This document shows positions 37,465 to 46,221 of a DNA stretch of 64,000 bases, one piece after another. A program made the translations under genes and the position numbers. The notes under the pieces were generated by a model, which did no database searches, was not told where the DNA came from, and saw only the letters and a list, made by a program, of their open reading frames with translations. Source of the stretch: Paracidovorax avenae ATCC 19860 (lineage in GTDB: Bacteria; Pseudomonadota; Gammaproteobacteria; Burkholderiales; Burkholderiaceae_C); contig NC_015138.1 of NCBI RefSeq assembly GCF_000176855.2, positions 3,720,001-3,784,000 of the forward strand, written 5' to 3'. The first letter of the stretch is position 1. Every line of letters begins with the position of its first letter.

Positions 37465-38049
37465 CTATGGGCGGCCCAGCAGCAACTCCAGCACGGCCGG
37501 CGCGTAGATCGCATGCTCCTGCGCCAGCACGCGCCCCGCCAAGCGCTCGGCCGTGTCGCCCGGCAGCACCGGCACGACGCCCTGGGCCAGGATGGGCCCT
37601 GCGTCCAGTTCGGGGGTAACGAGGTGCACGGACGCGCCGGCCACCTTGCAGCCCGCGTCGATGGCGCGCTGGTGGGTATGCAGGCCAGGAAAGGCCGGCA
37701 GCAGTGAAGGGTGGATGTTGACCAGCCGCCCTGCATAGTGCGCCACGAAGCCGGGCGTGAGGATGCGCATGAAGCCGGCCAGCACCACCACCGCGGGATC
37801 GTGCGCGTCGATCCGCTGCGCGAGTGCTGCATCGAAGGCCTCGCGCGAGGCATGGGCCCGGTGGTCCACGGCGTCCGTGGCGATGCCCTGCTCCCGCGCC
37901 CAGGCGAGGCCGGGCGCATCGGCCTTGTTGCTCAGCACGGCGGCCACCCGCACGCCGTGGCGGCCTGCCCAGTCCTGCATCCGGGCCGTCCGCACGATGG
38001 CTGCCATGTTGGAGCCCCCGCCCGAGATCAAAATCACGATGTTCTTCAT
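37465..38049 (-). CDS. purN: Phosphoribosylglycinamide formyltransferase 1
   Basis: 194 residues. It transfers a formyl group from 10-formyl-tetrahydrofolate to GAR, step three of purine synthesis. Visible are the phosphate loop [11 protein letters not shown] near 9, [25 protein letters not shown], the catalytic Asn-x-His in [18 protein letters not shown] and the Asp in [13 protein letters not shown]. The start is ATG at 38049. It is divergent from the YceH gene. Confidence 0.96.
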   Translation of the reverse strand: MKNIVILISGGGSNMAAIVRTARMQDWAGRHGVRVAAVLSNKADAPGLAWAREQGIATDAVDHRAHASREAFDAALAQRIDAHDPAVVVLAGFMRILTPGFVAHYAGRLVNIHPSLLPAFPGLHTHQRAIDAGCKVAGASVHLVTPELDAGPILAQGVVPVLPGDTAERLAGRVLAQEHAIYAPAVLELLLGRP

Positions 38050-38117
38050 GGGGCGCGGATTATCGCCGCGTCCGTTCCTCCTCCTTGCCTGCCGCGGCGC
38101 CAATCGCTTTCTTTCCA

Positions 38118-38816
38118 ATGTCCTTCGATCCCCGCCTCCAGCCCCTGACCGCCGCCGAAGCCCGCGTGCTCGGCACCCTGATGGAAAAGGCCCGCACGGT
38201 GCCCGACAGCTATCCATTGACCTTGAACGCCGTGGTGACCGGCTGCAACCAGAAATCGAGCCGCGACCCGGTGACCACGCTTTCCGACGCCGAAGTGCAG
38301 GAGGCACTGGACAGCCTGCGCCGCCGCGCGATGGTGGTGGAGATCGGCGGCCAGCGCGCCACCCGCTGGGAGCACAACTTCACGCGCGCAGCGGGCGTTC
38401 CAGACCAGTCCGCGGCCCTGCTCGGCCTGCTGATGCTGCGCGGCCCGCAGACGGCGGGCGAACTGCGCATCAATGCCGAGCGCTGGCACCGCTTTGCCGA
38501 CATCTCATCGGTCGAAGCGTTCCTGGACGAACTGCAGTCGCGCAACGAGGAAAAAGGCGGCCCGCTGGTGGCCCTGCTGCCGCGCGCGCCGGGCGCCCGC
38601 GAATCGCGCTGGACGCACCTGCTCTGCGGCCCCTTGAGCGACGCCGACATGGCCGCGCAGGCGGCGCAGGCCGCGGCCCCTGCATCGTCCACCCGGACGT
38701 CCGATCCGGCGCTGGCCGAGCGTGTCGCAGCCCTCGAGGCCGAGGTGTCGGCGCTGCGCGGATCGCTGGCGGCACTGTGCGACCAGCTCGGGGTGTCGCT
38801 CCCCGGACAGCCATAA
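38118..38816 (+). CDS. YceH/UPF0502-family protein
   Basis: 232 residues from ATG at 38118. The family opens with [43 protein letters not shown] and has two winged-helix-like halves, the second with [23 protein letters not shown]. The C-terminal 45 residues form a short coiled coil ([26 protein letters not shown]). The role is unknown. It is divergent from purN and upstream of the acyl-CoA dehydrogenases, with 67 nt between. Confidence 0.92.
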   Translation: MSFDPRLQPLTAAEARVLGTLMEKARTVPDSYPLTLNAVVTGCNQKSSRDPVTTLSDAEVQEALDSLRRRAMVVEIGGQRATRWEHNFTRAAGVPDQSAALLGLLMLRGPQTAGELRINAERWHRFADISSVEAFLDELQSRNEEKGGPLVALLPRAPGARESRWTHLLCGPLSDADMAAQAAQAAAPASSTRTSDPALAERVAALEAEVSALRGSLAALCDQLGVSLPGQP

Positions 38817-38883
38817 AAAGCACGACCGTGCTACAAATTGCGGTATCGCGCCGGCCACGCCGGCGTCCACACGGAGACAACGC

Positions 38884-40089
38884 ATGGACCTTGCATTCAC
38901 CCCCGAAGAACAGGCCTTCCGCGAAGAGATTCGCGCATGGGTCCGCGAACACCTGCCGGCAGAGACCGCGCACAAGGTGCACAACGCGCTGCGCCTGACG
39001 CGCGACGACCTGCAGGGCTGGGCGAAGATCCTCGGCAAGAAGGGCTGGCTGGGCTTCGGCTGGCCGAAGCAGTTCGGCGGTCCCGGCTGGACGGCCGTGC
39101 AGAAGCACCTGTTCGAGGAAGAGTGCGCGCTCGCCGGTGCACCGCGCATCGTGCCGTTCGGCCCGGTGATGGTGGCGCCGGTCATCATGGCCTTCGGCTC
39201 GCCCGAGCAGCAGCAGCGCTTCCTGCCCGGCATCGCAAGCGGCGAGGTGTGGTGGAGCCAGGGCTACAGCGAACCGGGCTCGGGCTCGGACCTGGCCAGC
39301 CTCAAGACCCGCGCCGAGCGCCGCGGCGACAAGTACATCGTCAACGGCCAGAAGACCTGGACCACGCTGGGCCAGTACGGCGACTGGATGTTCAACCTCG
39401 TGCGCACCAGCACGGAAGGCAAGCCGCAGACCGGCATCAGCTTCCTGCTGCTGGACATGAAGTCGCCCGGCGTCACGGTGCGGCCGATCAAGCTGCTGGA
39501 CGGCGAATGCGAGGTCAACGAGGTGTTCTTCGACAACGTCGAAGTGCCGGCCGAGAACCTGATCGGCGAGGAGAACAAGGGCTGGACCTACGCCAAGCAC
39601 CTGCTCAGCCACGAACGCACCAACATCGCCGACGTGAACCGCAGCAAGCGCGAACTGGAGCGACTGAAGCGCATCGCCAGGACCGAAGGACTGTGGGATG
39701 ACCTGCGCTTCCGCGACCAGATGGCGCTGCTGGAGGTGGACATCGTGGCGCTGGAGATGCTGGTGCTGCGCGTGCTGTCGGCCGAGAAGTCGGGCAAGAA
39801 CTCGCTGGACATCGCCGGCCTGCTGAAGATCAAGGGCAGCGAGATCCAGCAGCGCTATGCCGAACTGATGATGCTGGCCGCCGGCCCGTACTCCCTGCCC
39901 TTCATCGAGGAGGCCATGGAGGCCGGCTGGCAGGGCGATGCGGCGATGGGAGCGCTGGGCGGATTCCCGGGCGGCACGGTGGCGAATGCGCCGCTGGCGT
40001 CCACCTACTTCAACCTGCGCAAGACCACCATTTATGGCGGGAGCAACGAGGTCCAGCGAAACATCGTCGCGCAGACCGTGCTGGGCTGA
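38884..40089 (+). CDS. Acyl-CoA dehydrogenase, pimeloyl-CoA dehydrogenase large-subunit type
   Basis: 401 residues. Flavin-dependent alpha,beta-desaturation of an acyl-CoA. Landmarks are QGYSEPGSGSDLASLKTRAE (FAD-binding strand), GQKTWTTLGQYGDW, the coupled helix bundle, and YGGSNEVQRNIVAQTVLG at the C-terminus. The length and the pairing with a shorter homologue downstream resemble the PimC/PimD pair, which acts on dicarboxyl-CoA such as pimeloyl-CoA. That substrate is inferred from pairing, not from motif. A GC-rich hairpin (40136-40152) lies between the two genes. Confidence 0.88.
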   Translation: MDLAFTPEEQAFREEIRAWVREHLPAETAHKVHNALRLTRDDLQGWAKILGKKGWLGFGWPKQFGGPGWTAVQKHLFEEECALAGAPRIVPFGPVMVAPVIMAFGSPEQQQRFLPGIASGEVWWSQGYSEPGSGSDLASLKTRAERRGDKYIVNGQKTWTTLGQYGDWMFNLVRTSTEGKPQTGISFLLLDMKSPGVTVRPIKLLDGECEVNEVFFDNVEVPAENLIGEENKGWTYAKHLLSHERTNIADVNRSKRELERLKRIARTEGLWDDLRFRDQMALLEVDIVALEMLVLRVLSAEKSGKNSLDIAGLLKIKGSEIQQRYAELMMLAAGPYSLPFIEEAMEAGWQGDAAMGALGGFPGGTVANAPLASTYFNLRKTTIYGGSNEVQRNIVAQTVLG

Positions 40090-40135
40090 CGCCCTGCACG
40101 GTCCGCGCGGTGCGCGACAGGACTGCTCCCCCGTG

Positions 40136-40152
40136 CCCCCTCCGCGAGGGGG
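40136..40152. repeat. Hairpin between the two acyl-CoA dehydrogenase genes
   Basis: CCCCCTC, a 3-nt loop CGC and GAGGGGG form a perfect 7-bp stem 46 nt after the first gene. It lacks a T run, so it may be a processing or stability element that tunes the ratio of the two subunits. Confidence 0.4.
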
Positions 40153-40227
40153 TTCCAGTATGAGCTTCGCTGATCTTTGAAGGGGTGGCATCAGCGCCCC
40201 GCACTGAATCGGCTTTTGGAGACGACC

Positions 40228-41343
40228 ATGGATTTTGATTTTTCCGATGACCAGCAATCCTTGCGCGATGCGGTGCGGCGCTGGGTGGACAAGGGTTATG
40301 CGTTCGAGCGGCGCCGCGGCATCGTGGCGGCGGGCGGGTTCGATCGGGCGGCCTATGGCGAACTGGCGGAGCTGGGCCTGACGGCGCTGACCGTGCCGGA
40401 GGCCCACGACGGGCTGGGCCAGGGCGCGGTGGATGCGATGGTGGCCATGGAGGAACTGGGCCGCGGCATCGTGCTGGAGCCGCTGGCGCAGACCTTCGTG
40501 GCCAGCGGGGTGCTGGCGCAGTGCGCGCCGGAAGCCGTGCAGGCCGCGTGGCTGCCGCGCATCGCGAGCGGCGAGGCGCTGGTGGTGCTCGCCCACCAGG
40601 AGCGCAAGGCACGCTACCGGCTGGACGTGTGCGAGGCCCAGGCCACCGGCTCGGGCGACGGCGCCACGGTAACGGGCACCAAGAGCCTCGTGCCCGCGGG
40701 CGACCAGGCGGATGCGTTCCTGGTGCCGGCGCAGCACCAGGGCCGCATGGCCCTGTTCCTTGTCGAGCGCGGCGCGCGGGGCGTGGCCACGCGCGGCTAC
40801 GTAACGCAGGACGGCAGCCGCGCAGCGGAGGTCCAGTTCGCCAACGCACCGGCCACGCTGGTCGCGGAGGACGGGCTCGCGGCGCTGGAGCTCGCGGTGG
40901 ACATCGGCATCGCCGCGGCCTGCGCCGAGGCCGTGGGCGTGATGGACCAGACTGTGGCGCTCACCGTGGACTACATGAACCAGCGCAAGCAGTTCGGCGT
41001 GCCGATCGCCAGCTTCCAGGCGCTGCGCCACCGCGTGGCCGACATGAAGATGCAGCTGGAACTCGCACGCTCGATGAGCTATTACGCCAGCCTGAAGCTG
41101 GGCGCCCCCGCCGAGGAGCGGCGCCGCGCCCTGTCGCGCGCCAAGGTGCAGCTCGGGCAGTCGATGCGCTTCGTGGGCCAGCAGTCCGTGCAGTTGCACG
41201 GGGGCATCGGCGTGACCGACGAATACATCGGCAGCCACTACTTCAAGAAGCTTACGCAGCTGGAGATGACCTGGGGCGACACGCTGCACCACCTGGGCGA
41301 GGTGTCGGCGCGCATGCAGGACACGGCGGGCGTGTTCGCCTGA
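40228..41343 (+). CDS. Acyl-CoA dehydrogenase, pimeloyl-CoA dehydrogenase small-subunit type
   Basis: 371 residues, start at ATG 40228 (MDFDFSDDQQSLRDAVRRWV). The C-terminal helical domain is clear (NQRKQFGVPIASFQALRHRVADM, GQQSVQLHGGIGVTDEYIGSHYFKKLTQLEMTWGD). The middle beta domain is shorter and lacks the clear EPGSGSDLA-type flavin motif of its partner. This degenerate-looking pattern is usual for the second member of PimC/PimD-like pairs, so the two proteins may form one mixed dehydrogenase. Alternatively it is an independent enzyme. Confidence 0.85.
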   Translation: MDFDFSDDQQSLRDAVRRWVDKGYAFERRRGIVAAGGFDRAAYGELAELGLTALTVPEAHDGLGQGAVDAMVAMEELGRGIVLEPLAQTFVASGVLAQCAPEAVQAAWLPRIASGEALVVLAHQERKARYRLDVCEAQATGSGDGATVTGTKSLVPAGDQADAFLVPAQHQGRMALFLVERGARGVATRGYVTQDGSRAAEVQFANAPATLVAEDGLAALELAVDIGIAAACAEAVGVMDQTVALTVDYMNQRKQFGVPIASFQALRHRVADMKMQLELARSMSYYASLKLGAPAEERRRALSRAKVQLGQSMRFVGQQSVQLHGGIGVTDEYIGSHYFKKLTQLEMTWGDTLHHLGEVSARMQDTAGVFA

Positions 41344-41469
41344 CTGGAGCGGTAACGCGACCGTCCGCGCGCGGTAACACGAACCCCGCGACGGAGGGGT
41401 AGGCAAGGCGGGCACTCTGTGTTCAAGTGCACGGTTCATCCGACACGTCACTTGCCCCGAGGGAGTTCC

Positions 41470-43080
41470 ATGCACCACACGCCATCGCCATCCCGCCGCC
41501 CGTCCGCATCCGCCCTGCTGCTGGGTGGTGTCATCGCCGCCTGCTCCGCGCCCGCCTGGGCCCAGACGGCCGAACCCGAGCCTGGCATGTGGAACTTCGA
41601 CGGCGAGCTGGATGGCCGCCCGGGCCGCAGCCTGCACATCGACACCCAGGCCGGCCGCACCATGGCCGTTTCCTACCTGGGGTACCGCGCCGACGGCTCG
41701 TCGTTCTTCCTGCAGGCCGCAGGCACCCGGCCCAGCACCTCTTCCACCTTCGACGGCACGCTGAGCGAATTCCGCAACGGCCCGGTGATCGGCGGCGGCG
41801 CCGGCCAGGGCGAGACCGCAGCCACCGCGGGCCCCGTGAAGATCGTCTTCGACACGCCCACCACCGGCACGGTCACACTGCCGGGCGACGTGCCGCGGCG
41901 TATTTCGCGCTACCAGTACGAAGACCCTGGCGTGCGGCTCACGCGCGACTCCATCGCCGCCGACACGTTCGCGGCAGTGACGCAAAAACGGAGAACGCCG
42001 CATTGGATCGACGTGAAACTGCAGGACGGCCAGTTCTCCATGAAGATCAACACCAGCGCGGAGCGAGCGGACTCCTGCATCTACACCGGAAACGTCCAGC
42101 CCGCGGGCTCAGGCATTTCTTCTGAAGGGACCTACCGGTGCACCTCGAGCGACGGGGCTCAGGAGACAGGCGCCTACCGCGCAGAGCATTTCATGATGCA
42201 GGCCGATGGCATATTCCGGGGGACCCTGTGGCGTGACGGCGCATCCACCGACCTCTTCGGCTATTGCATGGGAGGCGCCCGCTTCATGGACTGGCCCGGG
42301 CTTTGCGCCACGTCATGGAACCAGCCGCAGCCGCAGCCGGAACCCGGCATCTGGGGCTTCGAAGGCGAGGTAAACGGCCAGCCCGGGCGCAGCCTGCAGA
42401 TAGACACGCAGCAGGGGCGGGCCATGGTGGTGACCTACGTGGGCTACCGTCCCGACGGATCCTCCCTCTTCCTGCAGGCCGGGGGCGTCCGGGCCGAGGG
42501 CGACACGGCCTTCACCGGCAACCTGCACGAGTACCGCAACGGGCCCGCGCTGGGCGGCGGAACCCGCAGCGGCGAGCAGGCCGCCGACCTGGGCGCGATG
42601 CGCATCACCTTCGACTCGACCACCACCGGCACCGTCACCCTGCCCGGCGACACGCCCCGGCGCATCGTGCGGCTCCAGTACGAGGATCTCACGGCGCGGT
42701 TCAACCAGACCTACCGCATTCGCTACGCCGAAGGCTCTACATTGGGAGGCGCACCGTCCCTGCAACTCAAGTTCCAGGCCCGCGACGGGCAGTTCCAGAT
42801 GGTCCAAAACGGCGGGGACGGCACCCAGGGCTGCACCTACACCGGCAGCTACCAGTTCGCCGGCAGGAGCCTCATCAGCCCTTCCGGAACTTACGTGTGC
42901 GACGGGTCCGGGGAAACGGGCACCTACAGCAACTACCAGTTCGAAGTCGATGCCGGTGGGCACATCGTTTTCTACAAGTCCCCGCGCCGGATCTTTGGCG
43001 GCGGTTTCTGCATCCGGCGCACTGAAGGAGGCGGCTACCGGCCCTGCACCACCGAAGAGCTGAACACGCCGGCTTCCTGA
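41470..43080 (+). CDS. Exported protein with two tandem copies of an unknown domain
   Basis: 536 residues with a Sec signal peptide (cleavage likely after APAWA, near 31). The mature part is two homologous halves. The first starts EPGMWNFDGELDGRPGRSLHIDTQAGR (about 37) and the second EPGIWGFEGEVNGQPGRSLQIDTQQGR (about 290). Both continue with GYR.DGSS.FLQA, a RNGP motif, TTGTVTLPGD.PRRI and a Cys-containing C-terminal part (TGxYxCDGSGETGTY-like). Each half has about four cysteines, which suggests periplasmic or extracellular disulfides. I do not recognise the domain. It lies upstream of a chitinase on the same strand. Confidence 0.7.
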   Translation: MHHTPSPSRRPSASALLLGGVIAACSAPAWAQTAEPEPGMWNFDGELDGRPGRSLHIDTQAGRTMAVSYLGYRADGSSFFLQAAGTRPSTSSTFDGTLSEFRNGPVIGGGAGQGETAATAGPVKIVFDTPTTGTVTLPGDVPRRISRYQYEDPGVRLTRDSIAADTFAAVTQKRRTPHWIDVKLQDGQFSMKINTSAERADSCIYTGNVQPAGSGISSEGTYRCTSSDGAQETGAYRAEHFMMQADGIFRGTLWRDGASTDLFGYCMGGARFMDWPGLCATSWNQPQPQPEPGIWGFEGEVNGQPGRSLQIDTQQGRAMVVTYVGYRPDGSSLFLQAGGVRAEGDTAFTGNLHEYRNGPALGGGTRSGEQAADLGAMRITFDSTTTGTVTLPGDTPRRIVRLQYEDLTARFNQTYRIRYAEGSTLGGAPSLQLKFQARDGQFQMVQNGGDGTQGCTYTGSYQFAGRSLISPSGTYVCDGSGETGTYSNYQFEVDAGGHIVFYKSPRRIFGGGFCIRRTEGGGYRPCTTEELNTPAS

Positions 43081-43259
43081 CGAAGCCTGCAGCCACGACG
43101 CGGGCCGGGCTGCACATGCCACGCGGCGCGGCACGCCACCGTGCCGGACCCTGTGGCATCCCAAAACGGCACCCTCAGCATTGCATGCATGGCGCTGCAT
43201 TGACGTGCCGCTTCCCAGCGCCGAGAGTGCGGAGCCCTGCACACCGAGGAGCACCGCAC

Positions 43260-44576
43260 ATGAGGACACCCTGGACCCGCATCCTGGGCATCGCCTGCCT
43301 GGCCATCCTGGCCGCCCCTGCCTGGAGCGACACGGCCGCGTCCGCCCACGCACCGACCAGCGCCGCGACACCCGCACGCGAAGTGGTGGGCTACTTCACC
43401 TCCTGGGGCATCTATGCCCGCGGCTATACCGCGAAGAGCCTGGCCTCCCAGGGTGCCCTGCCCCGCATCACCACGCTGAACTATGCGTTCGGCACCGTCG
43501 CGCCTGCCAGTGCGGACGGCAGCGGCCCGGTGGGCTGCCGGCTCGGCGATGCCTGGGCCGACGTGGAACGGCCCTGGACGGCCGAGGAGAGCGTGAACGG
43601 CACGGCGGTGGACGACAGCCAGCCGCTGCGCGGCAACTTCCAGCAATTGCGCGCGCTCAAGCGCCTGCAGCCCGGATTGAAGGTGCTGGTCTCGCTGGGT
43701 GGCTGGAACGGCTCGAAATGGTTCTCCGACGCGGCGCTCACGCCCGCATCGCGCAGCGCATTCGTGAAGTCGTGCGTCGATCTCTTCATCCGCGGCCGCA
43801 CCGGCGGGGAAACCGAAGGGAACGGCCCGGCAGCGGGCGTGTTCGACGGCATCGACATCGACTGGGAGCACGTCGCCGCGGAAGCAGCCGCCGGCAACAT
43901 CGTGCGGCCGGAAGATACGGCGAACTTCACGCTGCTCCTGCAGGAATTCCGCCGGCAGCTCGATGCGATCGACCCGGCGCTGCGCCTGACCATCGCGGCA
44001 CCCGCAGGCCCGCAGAACAGCGCGAAGATCGAGCTCGCGGCGGTGGCGAAGACGGTGGATTTCATCAACCTGATGGCCTACGACCTCCATGTTTCCTCGG
44101 AGCGCCGCACGAACCACCAGGCCGCGCTCGCCCCGAGCCCGCGCGACCCCGACCGGGCACGGGATCTCTCGGTGTTGGAAGCCGCCGGCCGGTACCTGCA
44201 GGCCGGGGTGCCGCGCAGCAAGCTCGTGGTCGGTGCACCGCTGTATTCGCAGGGCTGGAGCGGCGTGAGCCCGGCCGGCAACGGCCTCTACCAGCCAGCC
44301 GCGGGCCCCGCGCAGGGCACCTACGAGGCCGGCGTGGACGATTTCAAGTCCGTGCGCGCCAGGCCCGGCTTCACGCGCCACCGGGACGCGTGGTCCCGCG
44401 CGGCCTGGCTGTTCGACGGCAGCACGTTCTGGACCTTCGACGACGAGCAGGTCGTGCGCGAGAAGGCGCGCATCGTGCGGGCCACGGGCCTGCGCGGCAT
44501 GATGTTCTGGGAGCTTTCCGGCGATGGCGGCGAACTGGTGCGCGCAGCCGGAGAGGAACTGTCCACGGGCCGCTGA
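43260..44576 (+). CDS. Secreted GH18 chitinase
   Basis: 438 residues with a signal peptide (cleavage likely after APAWS, near 23). The GH18 barrel has VVGYFTSWGIYARGY, LVSLGGWNGSKWFSDA and the catalytic FDGIDIDWEH at 195-204, with Glu203 as the acid. Tyr/Trp contacts in INLMAYDLH and MMFWELSGDGG complete the barrel. No chitin-binding module is present. It would hydrolyse chitin outside the cell, relevant to fungi or insects in the plant niche. A terminator-like hairpin follows about 55 nt after the stop. Confidence 0.9.
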   Translation: MRTPWTRILGIACLAILAAPAWSDTAASAHAPTSAATPAREVVGYFTSWGIYARGYTAKSLASQGALPRITTLNYAFGTVAPASADGSGPVGCRLGDAWADVERPWTAEESVNGTAVDDSQPLRGNFQQLRALKRLQPGLKVLVSLGGWNGSKWFSDAALTPASRSAFVKSCVDLFIRGRTGGETEGNGPAAGVFDGIDIDWEHVAAEAAAGNIVRPEDTANFTLLLQEFRRQLDAIDPALRLTIAAPAGPQNSAKIELAAVAKTVDFINLMAYDLHVSSERRTNHQAALAPSPRDPDRARDLSVLEAAGRYLQAGVPRSKLVVGAPLYSQGWSGVSPAGNGLYQPAAGPAQGTYEAGVDDFKSVRARPGFTRHRDAWSRAAWLFDGSTFWTFDDEQVVREKARIVRATGLRGMMFWELSGDGGELVRAAGEELSTGR

Positions 44577-44631
44577 AACCCGGGGGACGCGCCGTGGAAG
44601 GCGAATCCGGGATAATCCCGTGATTCCCTGC

Positions 44632-44661
44632 AGCCGGGCCGAGCGCCCGGCTCTCTATTTT
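44632..44661 (+). terminator. Rho-independent terminator between the chitinase and the TPR-methyltransferase
   Basis: AGCCGGGC (44632-44639) and GCCCGGCT (44645-44652) form a perfect 8-bp stem around a 5-nt loop, followed by CTCTATTTT. It ends only 12 nt before the next start codon, so it could also act as an attenuator in that gene's leader. Confidence 0.75.
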
Positions 44662-44672
44662 CAGCACGAGAC

Positions 44673-45983
44673 ATGAGCGCCACTGCCACCCCCACCGACC
44701 CGAACCGCCAACACCTCGACACGGCGCGCGAGCAGATCGCCCGCGGCGACCTGCAGCAGGCCGCGCTCACGCTGAACAAGGCCCAGCGCACCCAGCCCAA
44801 CGACCCGCGCGTGTTCATGCTGGCGGGCCTCATGGCCGAGAAGGCGGGCAATATCCCGAAGGCCTTCGACGGACTGCGCCGTGCCGTGACGCTGGCGCCC
44901 GACTGGGGTCCGGGCCAGCTGGAACTGGCACTGCTGCACGCGCGCCAGAACCAGCTGCGCGAAGCCGTGGAGCTGGCCGAGAAGCTGGCTGCGCGCGAGC
45001 CGCGCAACCTGGTGGTGCTCGCCGGCGTGGTGGACATCGCCCACCGCGCGGGCGACCTGGACATGGCCGTGCGCCACCTGCGCCGCGGCCTGGAGATGGT
45101 GCCCGGCGACGTGCAGCTGCGCCGCCTGCTCGCCCGCGACCTGAGCGACCAGGGCCAGCATGCCGAAGCGCTGCAGGTCTGGGGCGCACTCATCGACGAG
45201 AACCCGCAGGACACCGAGGCCCGCCTGGGCCGGGTGAAGACCTGCATTGCGGCCGGCACGCCGGCGCAGGCAGTGGCCGACACCACGGCGCTGATGGAGC
45301 TCGCGCCCGGCGACTCCGTGGTGGCCTACTACACCGCCATCGCCCACGGCGTGACGCCGCAGCACCAGCCGCCGGAACTGCACCGCGCGCTGTTCGACGA
45401 GCTCGCGGGCCTCTACGACCAGCACATGGTCGCCGGACTGAAGTACAAGCTGCCGAAGATCGCGGCCGCGAAGATCCTCGAACGCTACCCCGACAAGCGC
45501 CTCAACGTGCTGGACCTGGGCTGCGGCACGGGACTGCTGGGCGTGTGCCTGGGCCGCCTCGACGGCTTCCTCATCGGCGTGGACATCTCCATCAAGATGA
45601 TCGAGCAGGCCGCCCGGCACAACGTGTACGACCGCTTCCACACCGTCAACCTGCTGGACGCGCTGCGCGACACGCCCTCGTCCATCTACGACGTGGTGAC
45701 GGCGCTGGATGTCTTCATCTATACGGGCGACCTGTCGGACACCGTGCCCGACGCCTTCCGCCTGATCGTGCCGAACGGCAATTTCCTCTTCTCGTGCGAA
45801 GCCGCTCCCGAGGACGGCCCGGACCTGGTGCTCCAGGCCAACGGCCGCTACGCCCACAAGCGCAGCCACGCCGAGGCCGCGTGCCGGGCGGCAGGCTTCA
45901 CGACGGTGGAGATCGAGGACCTCGTGCTGCGCTACGAGGGCAACGAGCCCGTGCAGGGCTTCCTGGTGACGGCAAGGAAATAA
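44673..45983 (+). CDS. TPR-repeat SAM-dependent methyltransferase
   Basis: 436 residues. The N-terminal half (about 10-210) is made of helical TPR-like repeats, for example EQIARGDLQQAALTLNKAQRTQPNDPRVF and AEALQVWGALIDENPQDTEARL. The C-terminal Rossmann domain has the SAM motif VLDLGCGTGLLGVCLG near 272, VDISIKMIEQA and VVTALDVFIYTGDL. The fusion of TPR and methyltransferase, common in Burkholderiales, suggests a protein or peptide substrate, but none is known. The start is preceded by an intrinsic terminator. Confidence 0.85.
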   Translation: MSATATPTDPNRQHLDTAREQIARGDLQQAALTLNKAQRTQPNDPRVFMLAGLMAEKAGNIPKAFDGLRRAVTLAPDWGPGQLELALLHARQNQLREAVELAEKLAAREPRNLVVLAGVVDIAHRAGDLDMAVRHLRRGLEMVPGDVQLRRLLARDLSDQGQHAEALQVWGALIDENPQDTEARLGRVKTCIAAGTPAQAVADTTALMELAPGDSVVAYYTAIAHGVTPQHQPPELHRALFDELAGLYDQHMVAGLKYKLPKIAAAKILERYPDKRLNVLDLGCGTGLLGVCLGRLDGFLIGVDISIKMIEQAARHNVYDRFHTVNLLDALRDTPSSIYDVVTALDVFIYTGDLSDTVPDAFRLIVPNGNFLFSCEAAPEDGPDLVLQANGRYAHKRSHAEAACRAAGFTTVEIEDLVLRYEGNEPVQGFLVTARK

Positions 45984-46090
45984 CCCCCCTGAGTCGCCTG
46001 CGGCGCCTTCCCCCCGGGGGGACGACGCTGGCAGCCCGGCGGAGCCGGTTCTGCGGCGTCTGCTGGCGTGGCCTGCTCCGCGGCCATCGT
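45984..46090. repeat. Comamonadaceae-type intergenic repeat
   Basis: The stretch CCCCCCTGAGTCGCCTGCGG.. continues through a GGGGGGACGACG block and GGCGGAGCCGGTTCTGCGGC to GCGTGGCCTGCTC. I recall very similar runs scattered between genes in Acidovorax and relatives. It starts at the stop of the methyltransferase gene. Only one copy is in this window, so its repeated nature rests on memory. Confidence 0.55.
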
Positions 46091-46122
46091 ATGGGTGGCC
46101 CATCGCCTATCCAAAGGCAGCG

Positions 46123-46141
46123 TCCCGAGCTTGCCTCGGGA
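46123..46141. repeat. REP-like inverted repeat between methyltransferase and chemoreceptor genes
   Basis: TCCCGAG (46123-46129) and CTCGGGA (46135-46141) are perfect arms with a 5-nt loop. It sits where two convergent genes end. No T run is seen. Confidence 0.45.
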
Positions 46142-46221
46142 TGCGCCCTGCGCAAGACGCGGCATCAATCCGTTTCAGGTTCCGCAGGCCCGGGAGCGCC
46201 GGGCGGTGCTCTCTGGCCGGG

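Noticed and set aside
38470..42003. Open reading frame of 1177 codons on the minus strand
   Set aside because: Antisense shadow of YceH, the acyl-CoA dehydrogenases and the exported protein; His/Gln/Gly-rich translation typical of a reversed GC-rich gene.
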